A DNA stretch of 64,000 nt from the NCBI GenBank assembly GCA_965248975.1, contig CBDFKU010000019.1:1-64000 (forward strand). The letters run 5' to 3'. The stretch is from CBDFKU01 sp965248975 (lineage in GTDB: Bacteria; Chloroflexota; Dehalococcoidia; Lucifugimonadales; JAGWBF01). The notes beneath the pieces are model-generated. The model saw nothing but the letters and a program-made list of their open reading frames with translations, searched no databases and had not been told where the DNA came from. The translations under genes were made by a program, and so were the position numbers. Of this stretch, positions 33,804-43,736 are shown piece by piece (within the stretch, counting starts at the first letter, position 1; each line of letters opens with the position of its first letter).

Positions 33804-35265
33804 CTACGAACGCGAAGGGGTGCCCTTGGTCCGAGCCTCTTCCATGGCCGCTTTCACCCAGGCAAGATCGTCGGTCCTCGCCCGCTCCTTGGCCTGCTCT
33901 GGGTCTATGCCGTAGATGCGTGCGGCGTTGAGCCCCAGAATCTTGTCCTTCGCGGTGTCGGTCAGCGGAGGGTATCCGTATCGCTGGCAGTACTCCTCGG
34001 GGATCTGGAACGCCCTGAAGGTGTCGATCAGCGGCTGCTGTGGCCCGAACCATACGCAGTCGGTGCCCCAGAGGATGTTGTCCTCCCCCAAGTGCTTCAG
34101 AAGTTTGCCCATTACGTGGGCCGCCTCCCGAGGGATGGGCCATCAGCATGAACCACGTGCCGCCCATCTCGGCGTAGACGTTGCTTCCCGGGCCGATGCC
34201 CGCATCCTTCAGGCTCTTGATGAGCCGGTTCGTGCCGGTGTGGGACACCTCGTCGGAGTAGGGCCCCTCCTCCAGGTCGCCCTGCCGGGGCTCGTATCCG
34301 GAGTGGTAGACCATGAAGTCTATGTCTGGGAAGGCCTTGGCGGCGGGCCCTATATCCCGAGGAGAGGACGGACCGTCCCAGCCGAGATCGTCGCCCGCCG
34401 TGAGCCCCTTGTGCACCGAGACCCGGCGCATCCCCGTCTCCCTGACCCGTTGTAGGAAGGGCAGCCCCGTCTCTTCATCGTCGAACATCCACGCCCGGTG
34501 CTCCGAATACGCTAACCCTGCGCCTCTTTCGCCATACATCGTGTAGCATTTCCACCCTGCGGGTACGCACCAATCGCTCCAGTGGTCCATGCGGTCTATC
34601 TCTCCAGGAACGTTGGGATGGATGTTGGCGTGGTTGATGAGGCGTCCGCTGCCTCCCAGCCGCTCGATGAGCTCTCGGGTGCCCATCATCTCGGCGTTGT
34701 CCAAGGTGCGGCGGGGGTCCACTCCATCGGCCCCCGGTCCGGCGCTGAGTACGGCCACGGCGGTCTCGCTTTCGAGGTACACACAGCGCAGAAACTCGGC
34801 CAGGCCGTAGCCCAGAGGGTGCTGTTTCCGCATCAAGACGTCCAGCCCCTTGAAGCTGTCTCCGGCCACGAAATCCGCCATGCCGATGATGAACTCGTGG
34901 ATCAACTGGGTGGGCGCCGTACGGTCGGACACATAGTGCGTCTGCACGTCGATGACTACGCTGTCGCCGCCCAAGGCCGCATCCGCCGCATCGCCGTCCA
35001 TGGCCGCCTCGGCCGGCACCTTGTAGAAACCTCCTCCCCAGGCCTGGTCTATCTCGTGCAGCGCCGCGGCGGTGCCTCGCCGGCCGGACCAGTACTCGCC
35101 CAGCGGGAGGCTGAGGCGGGTCGCGGCCTCGGGTCCCTGGGCCAGCAGCTTGGCTATGACCGGGAGGTTGGTGGGATTGTGCGGCACCGGGTCGAACTCG
35201 TTGGTGCTGAGCCGGCGCAACATAACGGGCAATCTGGGGATACGCGGGGGTAGTTTCAGAACCAT
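33804..35265 (-). pseudogene. Divergent amidohydrolase gene with frameshift
   Basis: From ATG 35265 (GGAGG upstream) the frame encodes a longer amidohydrolase. It has VIDVQTHYVSDRT (the metal motif region), INHANIHPNVPGEID, MVYHSGYEP and NVYAEMGGTWFMLMAHP. It then falls out of frame. A one-base correction near 34131 continues as REAAHVMGKLLKHLGEDNILWGTDCVWFG..., with the catalytic Asp and a proper end at 33804 (NAARIYGIDPEQ). The restored length would be about 486 aa. The uncorrected frame runs on to 33589 through repeat sequence. It is only distantly related to the neighbouring array. Confidence 0.82.
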
Positions 35266-35535
35266 GGAGACCTCCTATGGGACGACGGATGTGGTCGGTC
35301 GGTGGATGTCTCGGGGCCTGAGAAGGAGCCCCAGGGGACGGCCCTTTATACCACGGGCGAGTTCGGAGTGTCAAGCTACGTTTGAGGTGCGATGCTCAAC
35401 CCATGATGAAATAATAGTCGAATATCGATATTTTATATGCTGTTACTAACAATTCCGTTCATAGAGGATCGGCTGTGGTCGTTGCCGCCGATACGCCCGA
35501 CCTGCGGCGGAAAGCAAAATGAGACCAGGCCGCCC

Positions 35536-35565
35536 TTGACATGCCAACGGAGCAGCCGTTATCGT
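35536..35565 (+). promoter_or_regulatory. Possible promoter for the desaturase gene
   Basis: TTGACA (35536-35541), 18 bp, then TATCGT (35560-35565, four of six). The 35266-35673 gap otherwise holds an AT-rich patch with the palindrome AATATCGATATT (35421-35432) and no recognisable gene. Confidence 0.45.
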
Positions 35566-35673
35566 TAGCTTCGGCCAACAGCCGGGTAGACTAGCACTCA
35601 GCAGGACGACCGGGTACCGTCCCATTCTCACATCCGCTCCAGCATGGGCGTCTCAATCACGGGAGGATAGGCT

Positions 35674-36768
35674 CTGCGCAGGGACATCACTCAGCCGATC
35701 TACGACTTCGGACTTCGACCCGACACCGCCGACGCCCCTCCGCCCGCCGTAAGCAACGGCGCGTCGGGGGCGTACGTAAGCGACTACGCCGAGCTGAAGG
35801 CGATGGTGAGAGACGCCGGCCTCATGGCCAGGCAGCCTCTCTACTACCTCCGTAGCATCCTGGTGACGGCCTGCTTGCTGGGCGCCAGCCTGGCCTTCAT
35901 GGCCCTGGTGGGGAACCTCTGGCTCCAACTGCTCAACGCCGCCTTCCTGGCCTTCCTGTTCGTCCAGATCGGCTTCGTCGGCCACGACACGGGGCACCTG
36001 CAAGTCTTCCGCTCCCCCAGGAAGAACGACGCAACGGGCCTGATCGTCAACCTAGTGCTGGGGGTTAGCCCGACCTGGTGGATCGATAAGCACAACCGGC
36101 ATCACAGCAACCCGAACCAGCTGCTGCTGGACCCCGACACGTTCATCCCGGTGCTGGCCTTCACCGAGGAGCAGGCCCTTTCCAAACGGGGTCTCTACCG
36201 GCTGGTGGTCAGATACCAGACCTGGCTCTACTACCCGATGCTGCTGCTGCAAGGGTTGGGTGTGCGGCTGGCCAGCTACCAGTACCTCTTGCACAACAGA
36301 GCCAAGTACACTCGGCTGGAGCCTCTGCTCATGGCCGTCAGCCTGGTGATCTTCGCTGCCTTGCCCATCTATCTGCTGGGACTCTGGCATGGGCTGCTCT
36401 TCATGATGGTGCACCAGTTCCTCTACGGCCTTTACCAGGCCTCGGTCTTCGCTCCCAATCACAAGGGGATGCCCATCCTTGAGGAAGACACCCAGATGGA
36501 CTTCCTGCGGCGGCAGGTGATCACGGCCCGGAACATCAAACCGCATCCCGTTACCGACTTCCTGTACGGCGGACTCAACTACCAGATCGAGCACCACCTC
36601 TTCCCCAACATGCCCCGAAACAGGCTCAACCGGGCCCGGACCTTCGTAAAGGACTTCTGCGAGAGCCGCGAGATTCCCTACTATGAGACCGGCATCCTCC
36701 GGTCTCAGCAGGAGATCCTGTCCGATCTCCACCGGAACAGCGCTCCTCTGAGGCGCCGCCGAGCGTAA
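35674..36768 (+). CDS. Membrane fatty acid desaturase, possible CTG start
   Basis: An integral-membrane desaturase with the three histidine boxes: HDTGH, HNRHH and QIEHHLF. These bind the di-iron centre; hydrophobic segments flank them. It would introduce a double bond into an acyl chain using O2 and an electron donor. The first ATG is at 35803, but the family's conserved N terminus (SDYAELKAMVRDAGL) begins before it in the same frame. The only start-like codon after the in-frame TAG is CTG at 35674, preceded by GGGAGG with a 7-bp gap. I therefore extend to CTG (364 aa). If ATG is used, the protein is 321 aa and lacks 43 conserved-looking residues. Confidence 0.8.
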   Translation: MRRDITQPIYDFGLRPDTADAPPPAVSNGASGAYVSDYAELKAMVRDAGLMARQPLYYLRSILVTACLLGASLAFMALVGNLWLQLLNAAFLAFLFVQIGFVGHDTGHLQVFRSPRKNDATGLIVNLVLGVSPTWWIDKHNRHHSNPNQLLLDPDTFIPVLAFTEEQALSKRGLYRLVVRYQTWLYYPMLLLQGLGVRLASYQYLLHNRAKYTRLEPLLMAVSLVIFAALPIYLLGLWHGLLFMMVHQFLYGLYQASVFAPNHKGMPILEEDTQMDFLRRQVITARNIKPHPVTDFLYGGLNYQIEHHLFPNMPRNRLNRARTFVKDFCESREIPYYETGILRSQQEILSDLHRNSAPLRRRRA

Positions 36769-36911
36769 GCGCCCGGCGTGGATTCGAGGGTCCTCACGAT
36801 CCGGCGGCGGCTCAACCGAAGACAGGGTGGCGTTGCCCACCGTCTCTCCGGTCCGCAGCCATCCTCCTGGAAGCGTTGCTCCCACGGATGACGAGAAACG
36901 AGGAGGTGGTG

Positions 36912-38540
36912 ATGCGTCCCATCGCCGACGTAGCCGCTGACATGGGTCTTCCCGCCGACGCCCTGGAGTTCTACGGACGCCACAAGGCGAAGGTCCCCCT
37001 GGAGGCCTTTCCCGGCGGTCCACCTAAAGGGAAGCTGGTTGTGGTTACCGCCATGACGCCTACTCCCCAGGGAGAGGGGAAGACCACCACCTCCATTGGG
37101 CTGGTCCAGGGGTTGGCCCGGCTGGGGAGAAAGCCAATCCTTACCATAAGGGAGCCTTCCCTGGGCCCGGTCTTCGGCATAAAGGGAGGCGGCACCGGGG
37201 GCGGCCAAGCGCGGGCAGTGCCCGACACGGAGATCAACCTGCACTTCACCGGCGACGCCCACGCCGTAACTTCGGCCCACAACCTGCTGGCCGCCATGGC
37301 AGATGCCGCGGTGCACCACAGAACGGTCCCCGATCTAGAAGCCACCGGCATCGAGTGGCGCCGGGTTACCAACACCGAAGACCGGGCCCTGCGACGCATC
37401 GTTTCTGGCCTGGGGGGCCGGACCAACAGCCCGCTGCGAGAGGTGGGCTTCGACATAGACGCCGCCTCGGAGATCATGGCCGTACTGGCCTTGACCACCG
37501 ACTACGACGACCTAAGAGAGAGGCTGGGGCGCCTGCTGGTGGGGTTCTCACGAGACGGAAAGGCCGTCACCGCATCGGACCTGAACGCCGTGGGGTCGAT
37601 GATGGCCCTGCTCAAGGACGCCATCAAGCCCAACCTGGTCCAGACGCTGGAGGGCCAGCCGGCCCTCGTGCACACCGGACCCTTCGGCAACATCGCCCAC
37701 GGGTGTAGCTCCATCCTGGCGGACCGCCTGGCTCTGGCATGTGGCGACATTGTTGTGACGGAAGCCGGATTCGCCGCCGACCTGGGCTTCGAGAAGCTCG
37801 TACACATTAAGACCCGCTCCGGCGGCCATCCCCCCTCAGCGGCCGTGGTTGTGGCGACAGTGCGGGCGCTTAAGTGGCACGGAGGGGTGGCCCAGAAGGA
37901 TCTGGCCGAGCCTAACCTGGACGCGGTCCACCGGGGCATGAGTAACCTGGAGCACGCCATCGGCATCGTACGGCTCTTCGGGCTTCCCGCGGTGGTGGCC
38001 ATCAACCGTTTCCCCGATGACCGTCCCGAGGAAGTGGAGGCCATCAGGGACGCGGCCGGGCAGGCCGGCGCCCACGCCGTGGCGGAGAGCCACGTCTACT
38101 CTGAAGGGGGAGCCGGCGGGTTGGAGCTTGCCGAAGCAGTTGTGTCGGCCTGTGAGCAACCCTCCGATCTGAAGTACCTATATCCGCTTGAGGCGTCGAT
38201 CCAGGAAAAAGTGGAGGTGCTGGCCAGGCAGGTGTACGGTGCGGCTGAGGTCATCTGGGATGGAGCAGCCCTGCGCCAGGCCCACCGCTATACCGACCTG
38301 GGCTGGGCCAGCCTGCCCATCTGCATGGCCAAGACCAACCTCTCCATCTCCGCAGACCCGAAGATGCTGGGGCGTCCCAGGGATTTTACCTTCCCAGTGG
38401 TCGGACTGAGGGCATCCGTGGGCGCGGGATTTCTTTACCCGCTGGCCGGAGAGATCCAGACCCTGCCCGGACTGCCCCGCACGCCCAACGCCTTCAGGAT
38501 CGACCTGGACCAGCAGGGCAACGTCATCGACCTGCTGTGA
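36912..38540 (+). CDS. fhs: Formate-tetrahydrofolate ligase
   Basis: 542 aa, full length for this enzyme. It joins formate to tetrahydrofolate with ATP to give 10-formyl-THF. The P-loop-like TPTPQGEGKTTTSIGL is intact, as are REPSLGPVFGIKGGGTGGG and HTGPFGNIAHGCSS, and a conserved C terminus (PGLPRTPNAFRIDL). ATG 36912 is set by GGAGG in the preceding GAGGAGGTGGTG; the frame extends to 36876. It is a one-carbon metabolism gene without folD or other partners nearby. An inverted repeat follows the stop. Confidence 0.95.
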   Translation: MRPIADVAADMGLPADALEFYGRHKAKVPLEAFPGGPPKGKLVVVTAMTPTPQGEGKTTTSIGLVQGLARLGRKPILTIREPSLGPVFGIKGGGTGGGQARAVPDTEINLHFTGDAHAVTSAHNLLAAMADAAVHHRTVPDLEATGIEWRRVTNTEDRALRRIVSGLGGRTNSPLREVGFDIDAASEIMAVLALTTDYDDLRERLGRLLVGFSRDGKAVTASDLNAVGSMMALLKDAIKPNLVQTLEGQPALVHTGPFGNIAHGCSSILADRLALACGDIVVTEAGFAADLGFEKLVHIKTRSGGHPPSAAVVVATVRALKWHGGVAQKDLAEPNLDAVHRGMSNLEHAIGIVRLFGLPAVVAINRFPDDRPEEVEAIRDAAGQAGAHAVAESHVYSEGGAGGLELAEAVVSACEQPSDLKYLYPLEASIQEKVEVLARQVYGAAEVIWDGAALRQAHRYTDLGWASLPICMAKTNLSISADPKMLGRPRDFTFPVVGLRASVGAGFLYPLAGEIQTLPGLPRTPNAFRIDLDQQGNVIDLL

Positions 38541-38554
38541 CGGTCCGCAACTGA

Positions 38555-38585
38555 AAGGGCGCCGCGTCAGACCGGCGGCGCCCTT
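38555..38585. terminator. Stem-loop after fhs
   Basis: AAGGGCGCCGC (38555-38565) pairs perfectly with GCGGCGCCCTT (38575-38585) across a 9-nt loop. There is no U tract. It lies between the convergent fhs and cupredoxin genes. Confidence 0.6.
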
Positions 38586-38613
38586 CGGTGTCCTATGGCT
38601 GGTTGGACGAAGG

Positions 38614-39084
38614 CTACTTGCCGCCCCTAGGGACCACGGTGATGGTGCCGGTCATGGCGGAGCCATGGATCCTGCAGTAGTAGGGGAATTCGCCGACTTC
38701 GTTAAAGACATTGGTGAAAGACTGGCTCAACCGCATCTCCGGGCTGTCCCATATCCCGTCGGGCACCCCAGGCGGGCCGGAAGTGGTGGTGTGACGGCTA
38801 CCGGTGACGGTCCACTGCACCGAGTCTCCCACCTCGACGGTGAGCTCTGCCGGTGAGAAGGTGATGGAGCCGGTTACGTCCACGCCCAGGAAGTTGCCGA
38901 AGTGCCTGCCAGGCGGCGTAGGGGTGGTTCCTTCCAGTGCGGTCGGCTCCGGAGTGGAGGTAGCGACGGGGCCACCCGGTTGAGTCGCCGTGGGAGGGGT
39001 CGTGGGCGCGGCGTCTGAATCGCTGCCGCAGGCCGCAAGGACCAGTCCGGCCACCGCGATGGTAAGGACTAATAACAGCCTCAT
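38614..39084 (-). CDS. Cupredoxin-domain lipoprotein (blue copper protein)
   Basis: 156 aa. The lipoprotein signal ends in VLAACGSD. A Pro/Thr-rich linker (about 24-55) follows, then a plastocyanin/azurin-like domain. The copper ligands are visible: the His in TGSRHTTTS, and Cys, His and Met in YYCRIHGSAMTG. It should be an exported, membrane-anchored electron carrier. ATG 39084 is preferred over 39093 because GAGGAG would directly abut the latter. It lies near a secreted dehydrogenase on the same strand, which might be its electron donor (inference). Confidence 0.85.
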   Translation of the reverse strand: MRLLLVLTIAVAGLVLAACGSDSDAAPTTPPTATQPGGPVATSTPEPTALEGTTPTPPGRHFGNFLGVDVTGSITFSPAELTVEVGDSVQWTVTGSRHTTTSGPPGVPDGIWDSPEMRLSQSFTNVFNEVGEFPYYCRIHGSAMTGTITVVPRGGK

Positions 39085-39251
39085 ATGGTTCATCTCCTCA
39101 AGGGGCCTATCGTCGCAACGTAATGGGCCGGGATGGTCTACAATTCTACCCGGAGTATCGCGGTCAAGTCCAGTCTATGCAGGGTTAAATCCGACCGTAA
39201 GCCCTGCCAGACCCGGTTGTGGCTTCGCCTAACGGTTGGCAGCCTCGCCTC

Positions 39252-41603
39252 CTACTCGTTCGGCACGAGGCGGTACAGGCCGTCGTTGCGGGAGAGGATG
39301 TACAGGTTCCGGGCCTGGTCTTCCCCGAAGGACGTGATGCTCAACTCCGAGCCGATCGGCGGATCGATCAGCAGCATCTGTTCGGTCACAACGTGGCCGT
39401 CGTAGCGCAGGCCCCAGATCTTCCCCGAGCAGTAGTCCCCGTACACGTAGGCGCCCATCAGCGAGGGCATCCCGCGCCCCCGGAACACGTAGCCCCCGGT
39501 CACCGAGCACCCTTCGGTGTGGTCGTACTCCGCCACGGGCAGCACCAGGCCGGGCTGGTTGCAGGGGTCGACCGAGAAACAGTCCGATCCCTCCATGACC
39601 TTCCATCCGTAGTTCATCCCGGCCTGCACCACATCCACCTCCTCCAAGCGGTTCTGGCCCACGTCCGCGGCCCAGAGGGTTCCCATGAGCGCGTCGAAGG
39701 AAAACCTCCACGGATTGCGCAGCCCGTAGGCCCATATCTCGTCCCTGGCGCCGGAGACTCCGACGAAGGGGTTGTCGTCCGGCACCTGGTAGCTCTCTTC
39801 GGCGGACACACCCCAGACGTCGATACGCAGGATGGAGCCAAGAAGGGTGGTCCTGTCCTGTCCGTTGCCCCGAGGGTCGCCGCCGGCACCGCCGTCCCCC
39901 AGAGCGATGTAGAGGTAGCCATCGGGGCCGAAGGCTAGATGGCCGCCGTTATGGTTGGTGAACGGCTGGTCGACTTCCAGGATCACGATCTCGCTTTGCG
40001 GATCCGCCATGTCGGGATCGTCCCCGCCGACGGAAAAACGGGACACCGTCGATCTGGACGCTACCCCCGACCGTGAGTCGGGCGCTGTGTAGTAGACGTA
40101 AAAGTATCCATTGCTCCCGTAGTCGGGGTCGAAGGCCAGGCCCAGCAACCCCTCCTCGTTGCCTACGGTGGTGACCCGGCTCCGTATGTCCAGAAAGACA
40201 CCCGCCTGCGCCGTCCCATGGTCGTGTGGAAAAATCAGTACCCGTCCCGCCTGCTCGGTGACGAACAGCCGGTCGCGGTCATCGTCGGGCTGGGCGAAGC
40301 CGGTCAGCCGCTGGAAGGACAGGTTCGGGAAAACCCGTTCCACCTTCATCGACGCCAGCGGGCCGGGAGCGGGCCTGCCCAGGTTCCGGGCTACCCGTAC
40401 AAGGTCCAGGATGTCCGTCCGGTCGTCGCCGTTCACGTCGGCGCGGGGATCGTCGAAGGGCGGCAGCCCGAAGTTCGCCACCAGGATGAGGACGTCGCCA
40501 ATGTCAACGAAGCCGTCCAGGTCGACGTCCACGGCAGCGTCGTTGGCCTCGATGACCAGCACCGCGGTGCTGGGGCTGCCCAGGACGGCGTTGCCGGTGG
40601 GCTGCCCCAGGCTCAGGCTCACCGTCTCGTCGCCTTCCACCAACGGATCGTCGACGATGGGGACGGGAAAGGTCACCTCGCCCCCTTCGCCGTCGGCGAA
40701 CACCAGGACGCCCCCAGCGGGCAGGTAGTCCGACGCGACCTCAGCACTGCCGTCGGAGGCTTCGTAGGGCACGGAGACCTCCCCATCGGTCCCTCCGGAG
40801 CGGGTGACTGTAACGACGGCCTCTCCAGCGTGTTCAGCGACTGGGTAGGCCGAGGCGCTGAACCGCAGGACAGAAGGCTCGGGGGCCGTGTACTCCACCA
40901 AGAGCACGGGCCGGTTGGTCACGGTGGTGTTCTCCCGAGAGTCGAAACGCTTCGCGCTCCCCGAAGACTCGTTGCTGTCCTTAAGCAGCCAGCCGAAGTT
41001 GGTGGACGGATTGTCTAACCAGCCCTGGACGTCGGCCACCATCGGTACATTGGTTCCCCACATGTAGCTGCCGATGCTTCCCACCGAAGTACTGGCGCTG
41101 GCCGTGGGCGCAAAATCGCCTCCGGGAGAGTTCCATAATAAAGTGTTGGAAAACCGGTGGATCCAGGTGGCATCTCCTTGAGCTGCCGAGGCTCCGCCTC
41201 CTTCCCCTCTGGAAGCGCTGGAACTTCCTTCTCCCCAGTCAGCTTGGAGCCGATGCAACGTGATCGTCTCAGCCCCGGCATTAGTCCGAGACATGTGCAG
41301 TGTGAGCTGCACATGGTCAATTGTTGACCCCGCGGGGATGTTGCCTCGAATGTCGAAGGCGACAAGGCCTCTACGGGGGCCACGAGAGCTCGGCAGGCCG
41401 GCGAAGAAGTGCTTCCCTGAGCCGTTGCTTAGGGCGCCCGTGGCGCTCTCGTAGAGGGTGTTGTCCTTGATCGGGGCCAGCTCAACCGAGGTGGCGGATA
41501 CGGTGCCGGCAGGCGCATCAGAAGGGGCGGAGAGGGCCAGGCCCACCGGCACCAGGGCGACCAATAGCGCGGCAACGGCGGCCGAGTACGTACGCAGCTT
41601 CAT
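39252..41603 (-). CDS. Secreted PQQ-type sugar dehydrogenase-like protein with DNRLRE, Calx-beta and dockerin-like modules
   Basis: 783 aa with four parts. A signal peptide (MKLRTYSAAVAALLVALV...) is followed by a DNRLRE-type beta region (about 35-215, ending NRPVLLVEYTAP). A Calx-beta domain (about 220-330) comes next. Two dockerin-type Ca2+ loops follow (DVDLDGFVDIGDVLILV and DVNGDDRTDILDLVRV), then a glucose/sorbosone dehydrogenase beta-propeller (about 405-783). The propeller shows FTNHNGGHLAFGPDGYLYI, GDGGAGGDPRGNG and YGLRNPWRFSFD, including the His expected to act with PQQ. The start at 41603 is chosen for the signal peptide. It probably oxidises sugars or aldoses outside the cell. The modular front end suggests surface attachment. 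Confidence 0.85.
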   Translation of the reverse strand: MKLRTYSAAVAALLVALVPVGLALSAPSDAPAGTVSATSVELAPIKDNTLYESATGALSNGSGKHFFAGLPSSRGPRRGLVAFDIRGNIPAGSTIDHVQLTLHMSRTNAGAETITLHRLQADWGEGSSSASRGEGGGASAAQGDATWIHRFSNTLLWNSPGGDFAPTASASTSVGSIGSYMWGTNVPMVADVQGWLDNPSTNFGWLLKDSNESSGSAKRFDSRENTTVTNRPVLLVEYTAPEPSVLRFSASAYPVAEHAGEAVVTVTRSGGTDGEVSVPYEASDGSAEVASDYLPAGGVLVFADGEGGEVTFPVPIVDDPLVEGDETVSLSLGQPTGNAVLGSPSTAVLVIEANDAAVDVDLDGFVDIGDVLILVANFGLPPFDDPRADVNGDDRTDILDLVRVARNLGRPAPGPLASMKVERVFPNLSFQRLTGFAQPDDDRDRLFVTEQAGRVLIFPHDHGTAQAGVFLDIRSRVTTVGNEEGLLGLAFDPDYGSNGYFYVYYTAPDSRSGVASRSTVSRFSVGGDDPDMADPQSEIVILEVDQPFTNHNGGHLAFGPDGYLYIALGDGGAGGDPRGNGQDRTTLLGSILRIDVWGVSAEESYQVPDDNPFVGVSGARDEIWAYGLRNPWRFSFDALMGTLWAADVGQNRLEEVDVVQAGMNYGWKVMEGSDCFSVDPCNQPGLVLPVAEYDHTEGCSVTGGYVFRGRGMPSLMGAYVYGDYCSGKIWGLRYDGHVVTEQMLLIDPPIGSELSITSFGEDQARNLYILSRNDGLYRLVPNE

Positions 41604-41703
41604 CTTGACGACGACGTTCCTAGATGGTAAGTCCAACGCGGCGTGCAGCTTGGTTATGATACGTTTCCCGGCTGCCGATGGTTTCATCGCTTTAGGATTG
41701 GAC

Positions 41704-43446
41704 CTACCACCCCACGACGCTGGCGTCCCAGCGGGTGTCGGCTCCGCCCACCAGCACTCCCCGCTCCCGGTCCACCACGATGGCGCACAGGTCGCCGTTG
41801 GTGGGGGCAAGGCCCTCCCACCAGTTGATCTCGTGACCCATGGCGGCCAGCTTACGGGCCATGTCCTCGCCGATGCTGGCCTCAAGGGTCAGCCGGCCGG
41901 GGTAGTAGGGATGGGGCCACCCGGAGGAGGGAAAGCTCTCCGACTGGACTCGAGGCTCGTCGGCCGCACGCTGGGGGTCCATGCCGAACTCCACGATGTT
42001 GAGGAACATCTGGGCCATGGACTGGACCTGCATGTCGGCCCCAGGGGTGCCGAAGGGCATGAACAGCTTCCCGTCTTTGAAGGCCATGGCGGGATTGGGG
42101 GTCAGGCGGGGACGCCTCCCGGGACCCAGGTGTCCAGGGTGGTCCTCCTCCAACCAGTTCTGTTGCCCGCGAGGCGAAATGATCAGGCCTAATCCAGGCA
42201 CGATGGGCGTCGAGGTGAACCCGTCGCTGGGCGTGGCCGAGAAGGCGTTGCCCCACCGGTCCACTACTGCGGTATAGCTGGTGTCCAGGCCCCGCGGCCC
42301 GGACGCTGCCGGGACTGACCCTAACGCGGACACCCCTCGACCCCAGGGGTCTCCGGCGGGTGGCATCTCCGACCAGGCTTTGTTGGGGTCGAGCAGCGCC
42401 CGGCGTTCGGCGGCGTACTCCGCCGAGTTGAGCCTGGCCAGCGGAACGTCGACGAAATCGGGGTCGCCGTAATACTGGTGGCGGTCGGCGAAAGCCAGCT
42501 TGATGGCCTCCACGACGGTGTGGTAGTACTGGGCCGTGCCGTAGCCCATGGCCTGCAGGTCGATCCCCTCCAGGATCTTCAGTACCTCGATGAGGGCCGG
42601 CCCCTGGCACCAGACGCCGCAGGTATAGACGGTGTAGTCCTTGTAGCTACCGGCCTCGGCATTCTGCACGTCTACACTGAACTCGGTGAAGTCCTCCATG
42701 GTGAGGAGGCCGCCCTGCTCGTCGGAGAAGCGCACCATTTTTTCCGCCACCTCACCTTTGTAGAAGTAGTCCCGGGCCGCCCTGATGGCTCCCTCCCTGC
42801 CCTTGTGGGCGTTGGCCCGCTCCACGTCGACCATGTTGTGGAACAGCCTGGCTAGGTCCCGCTGCACCAGGATCTCTCCGGTGCCGAAGGGCTTCCCTCC
42901 CGGCATGAAGATCTCCACAGTGCTGGGGCAGCTCTCGATGTACTGCCTGTCGCCTGCATACATGTGGCTGTCGTCCATACGACGACCAAGGTGATGGGAG
43001 GCGGGGAAGCCCTTCTCAGTCAGCTCCAGGCTGGGGGCAACGGCCTGCTCGAAGGTCATGGTGCCGAAGCGCTCCAGGGCCGTCAACCAGGCGTCGCAGG
43101 CGGCGGGCGTAACGCTCCTGGGTATGCCCATAGGGATAGCGTCGCCGTACCTTTTCCTGTAGTAGCTCAGATCGGCAGCCTTGGGCCAGCGTCCCAGGCC
43201 GCTGACGGTGGCGACCTCGTCACGGTCCGCCCGATACAGGATGATGGGGGCTACGCCGCCGAAGCTGGTAAGGTGGGGCAGAGTAACATTCAGCGCGATG
43301 CCCGAAGCCACGCCGGCGTCGATGGCGTTGCCGCCTTCCTCCAGTATCCGAAGGCCGGCGACGCTGGCCAAATAGTGGCCCGAGGACACCATATGCCTGG
43401 TCCCGATGAAGGGCGACCCTGACCCTGGATTCCCCAAGGGAGACAT
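41704..43446 (-). CDS. Gamma-glutamyltransferase-family protein
   Basis: 580 aa, about the full length of the Ntn-hydrolase GGT precursor. Blocks are VSSGHYLASVAGLRILEEGGNAIDAGVAS near the N terminus, HLTSFGGVAPIILYR, FADRHQYYGDPDF, and the presumed self-cleavage site and nucleophile Thr in LDTSYTAVVDRWGNAFS. The C-terminal block TPNPAMAFKDGKLFMPFGTPGADMQ is conserved. It would cleave gamma-glutamyl bonds or act on related amides. No signal peptide is evident, so a cytoplasmic catabolic role is possible. AGGGGG lies before the ATG. Confidence 0.9.
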   Translation of the reverse strand: MSPLGNPGSGSPFIGTRHMVSSGHYLASVAGLRILEEGGNAIDAGVASGIALNVTLPHLTSFGGVAPIILYRADRDEVATVSGLGRWPKAADLSYYRKRYGDAIPMGIPRSVTPAACDAWLTALERFGTMTFEQAVAPSLELTEKGFPASHHLGRRMDDSHMYAGDRQYIESCPSTVEIFMPGGKPFGTGEILVQRDLARLFHNMVDVERANAHKGREGAIRAARDYFYKGEVAEKMVRFSDEQGGLLTMEDFTEFSVDVQNAEAGSYKDYTVYTCGVWCQGPALIEVLKILEGIDLQAMGYGTAQYYHTVVEAIKLAFADRHQYYGDPDFVDVPLARLNSAEYAAERRALLDPNKAWSEMPPAGDPWGRGVSALGSVPAASGPRGLDTSYTAVVDRWGNAFSATPSDGFTSTPIVPGLGLIISPRGQQNWLEEDHPGHLGPGRRPRLTPNPAMAFKDGKLFMPFGTPGADMQVQSMAQMFLNIVEFGMDPQRAADEPRVQSESFPSSGWPHPYYPGRLTLEASIGEDMARKLAAMGHEINWWEGLAPTNGDLCAIVVDRERGVLVGGADTRWDASVVGW

Positions 43447-43562
43447 CGCACACCCCCTGCGCTGATTTTGGAGAAGCTATTGCCGGTATCCTCCCGTGGA
43501 CACCACCGATAGCATACCTGCGCGCCCCGATTCTTTCAAGCCAACGGCCAGGACGGCGGCGC

Positions 43563-43591
43563 TACACAACGCCCGATGTATGGTGTAATAT
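43563..43591 (+). promoter_or_regulatory. Possible promoter for the CxxCGC microprotein
   Basis: TACACA (43563-43568), 17 bp, then TAATAT (43586-43591). The predicted start is near 43598, 36 bp before the ATG at 43634. Confidence 0.4.
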
Positions 43592-43633
43592 GATACCGGC
43601 TCACAGGGAGCACTTTCTCGAAGGAGGCTGGCG

Positions 43634-43696
43634 ATGTGTGCGACATGCGGCTGCCAGAACCAGGATCCCAAGGATAAGCCCGCACCCAGCAAATAG
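43634..43696 (+). CDS. 20-aa microprotein with N-terminal CxxCGC motif
   Basis: The tiny ORF starts MCATCGCQNQDPKDK and ends 20 residues later at TAG. A strong GAAGGAGG Shine-Dalgarno sits seven bases upstream, a promoter-like pair further up, and a perfect 9-bp terminator-like hairpin 40 bp downstream. The CxxCGC motif resembles the metal-binding N terminus of nickel chaperones such as HypB, so metal binding is plausible. It is too short for homology to be judged by eye and could be a leader peptide. No hydrogenase or urease genes are nearby. Confidence 0.5.
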   Translation: MCATCGCQNQDPKDKPAPSK

Positions 43697-43736
43697 GTCT
43701 CTACACGAGACTCGGAGACTCCGATCACGGAGTTCA

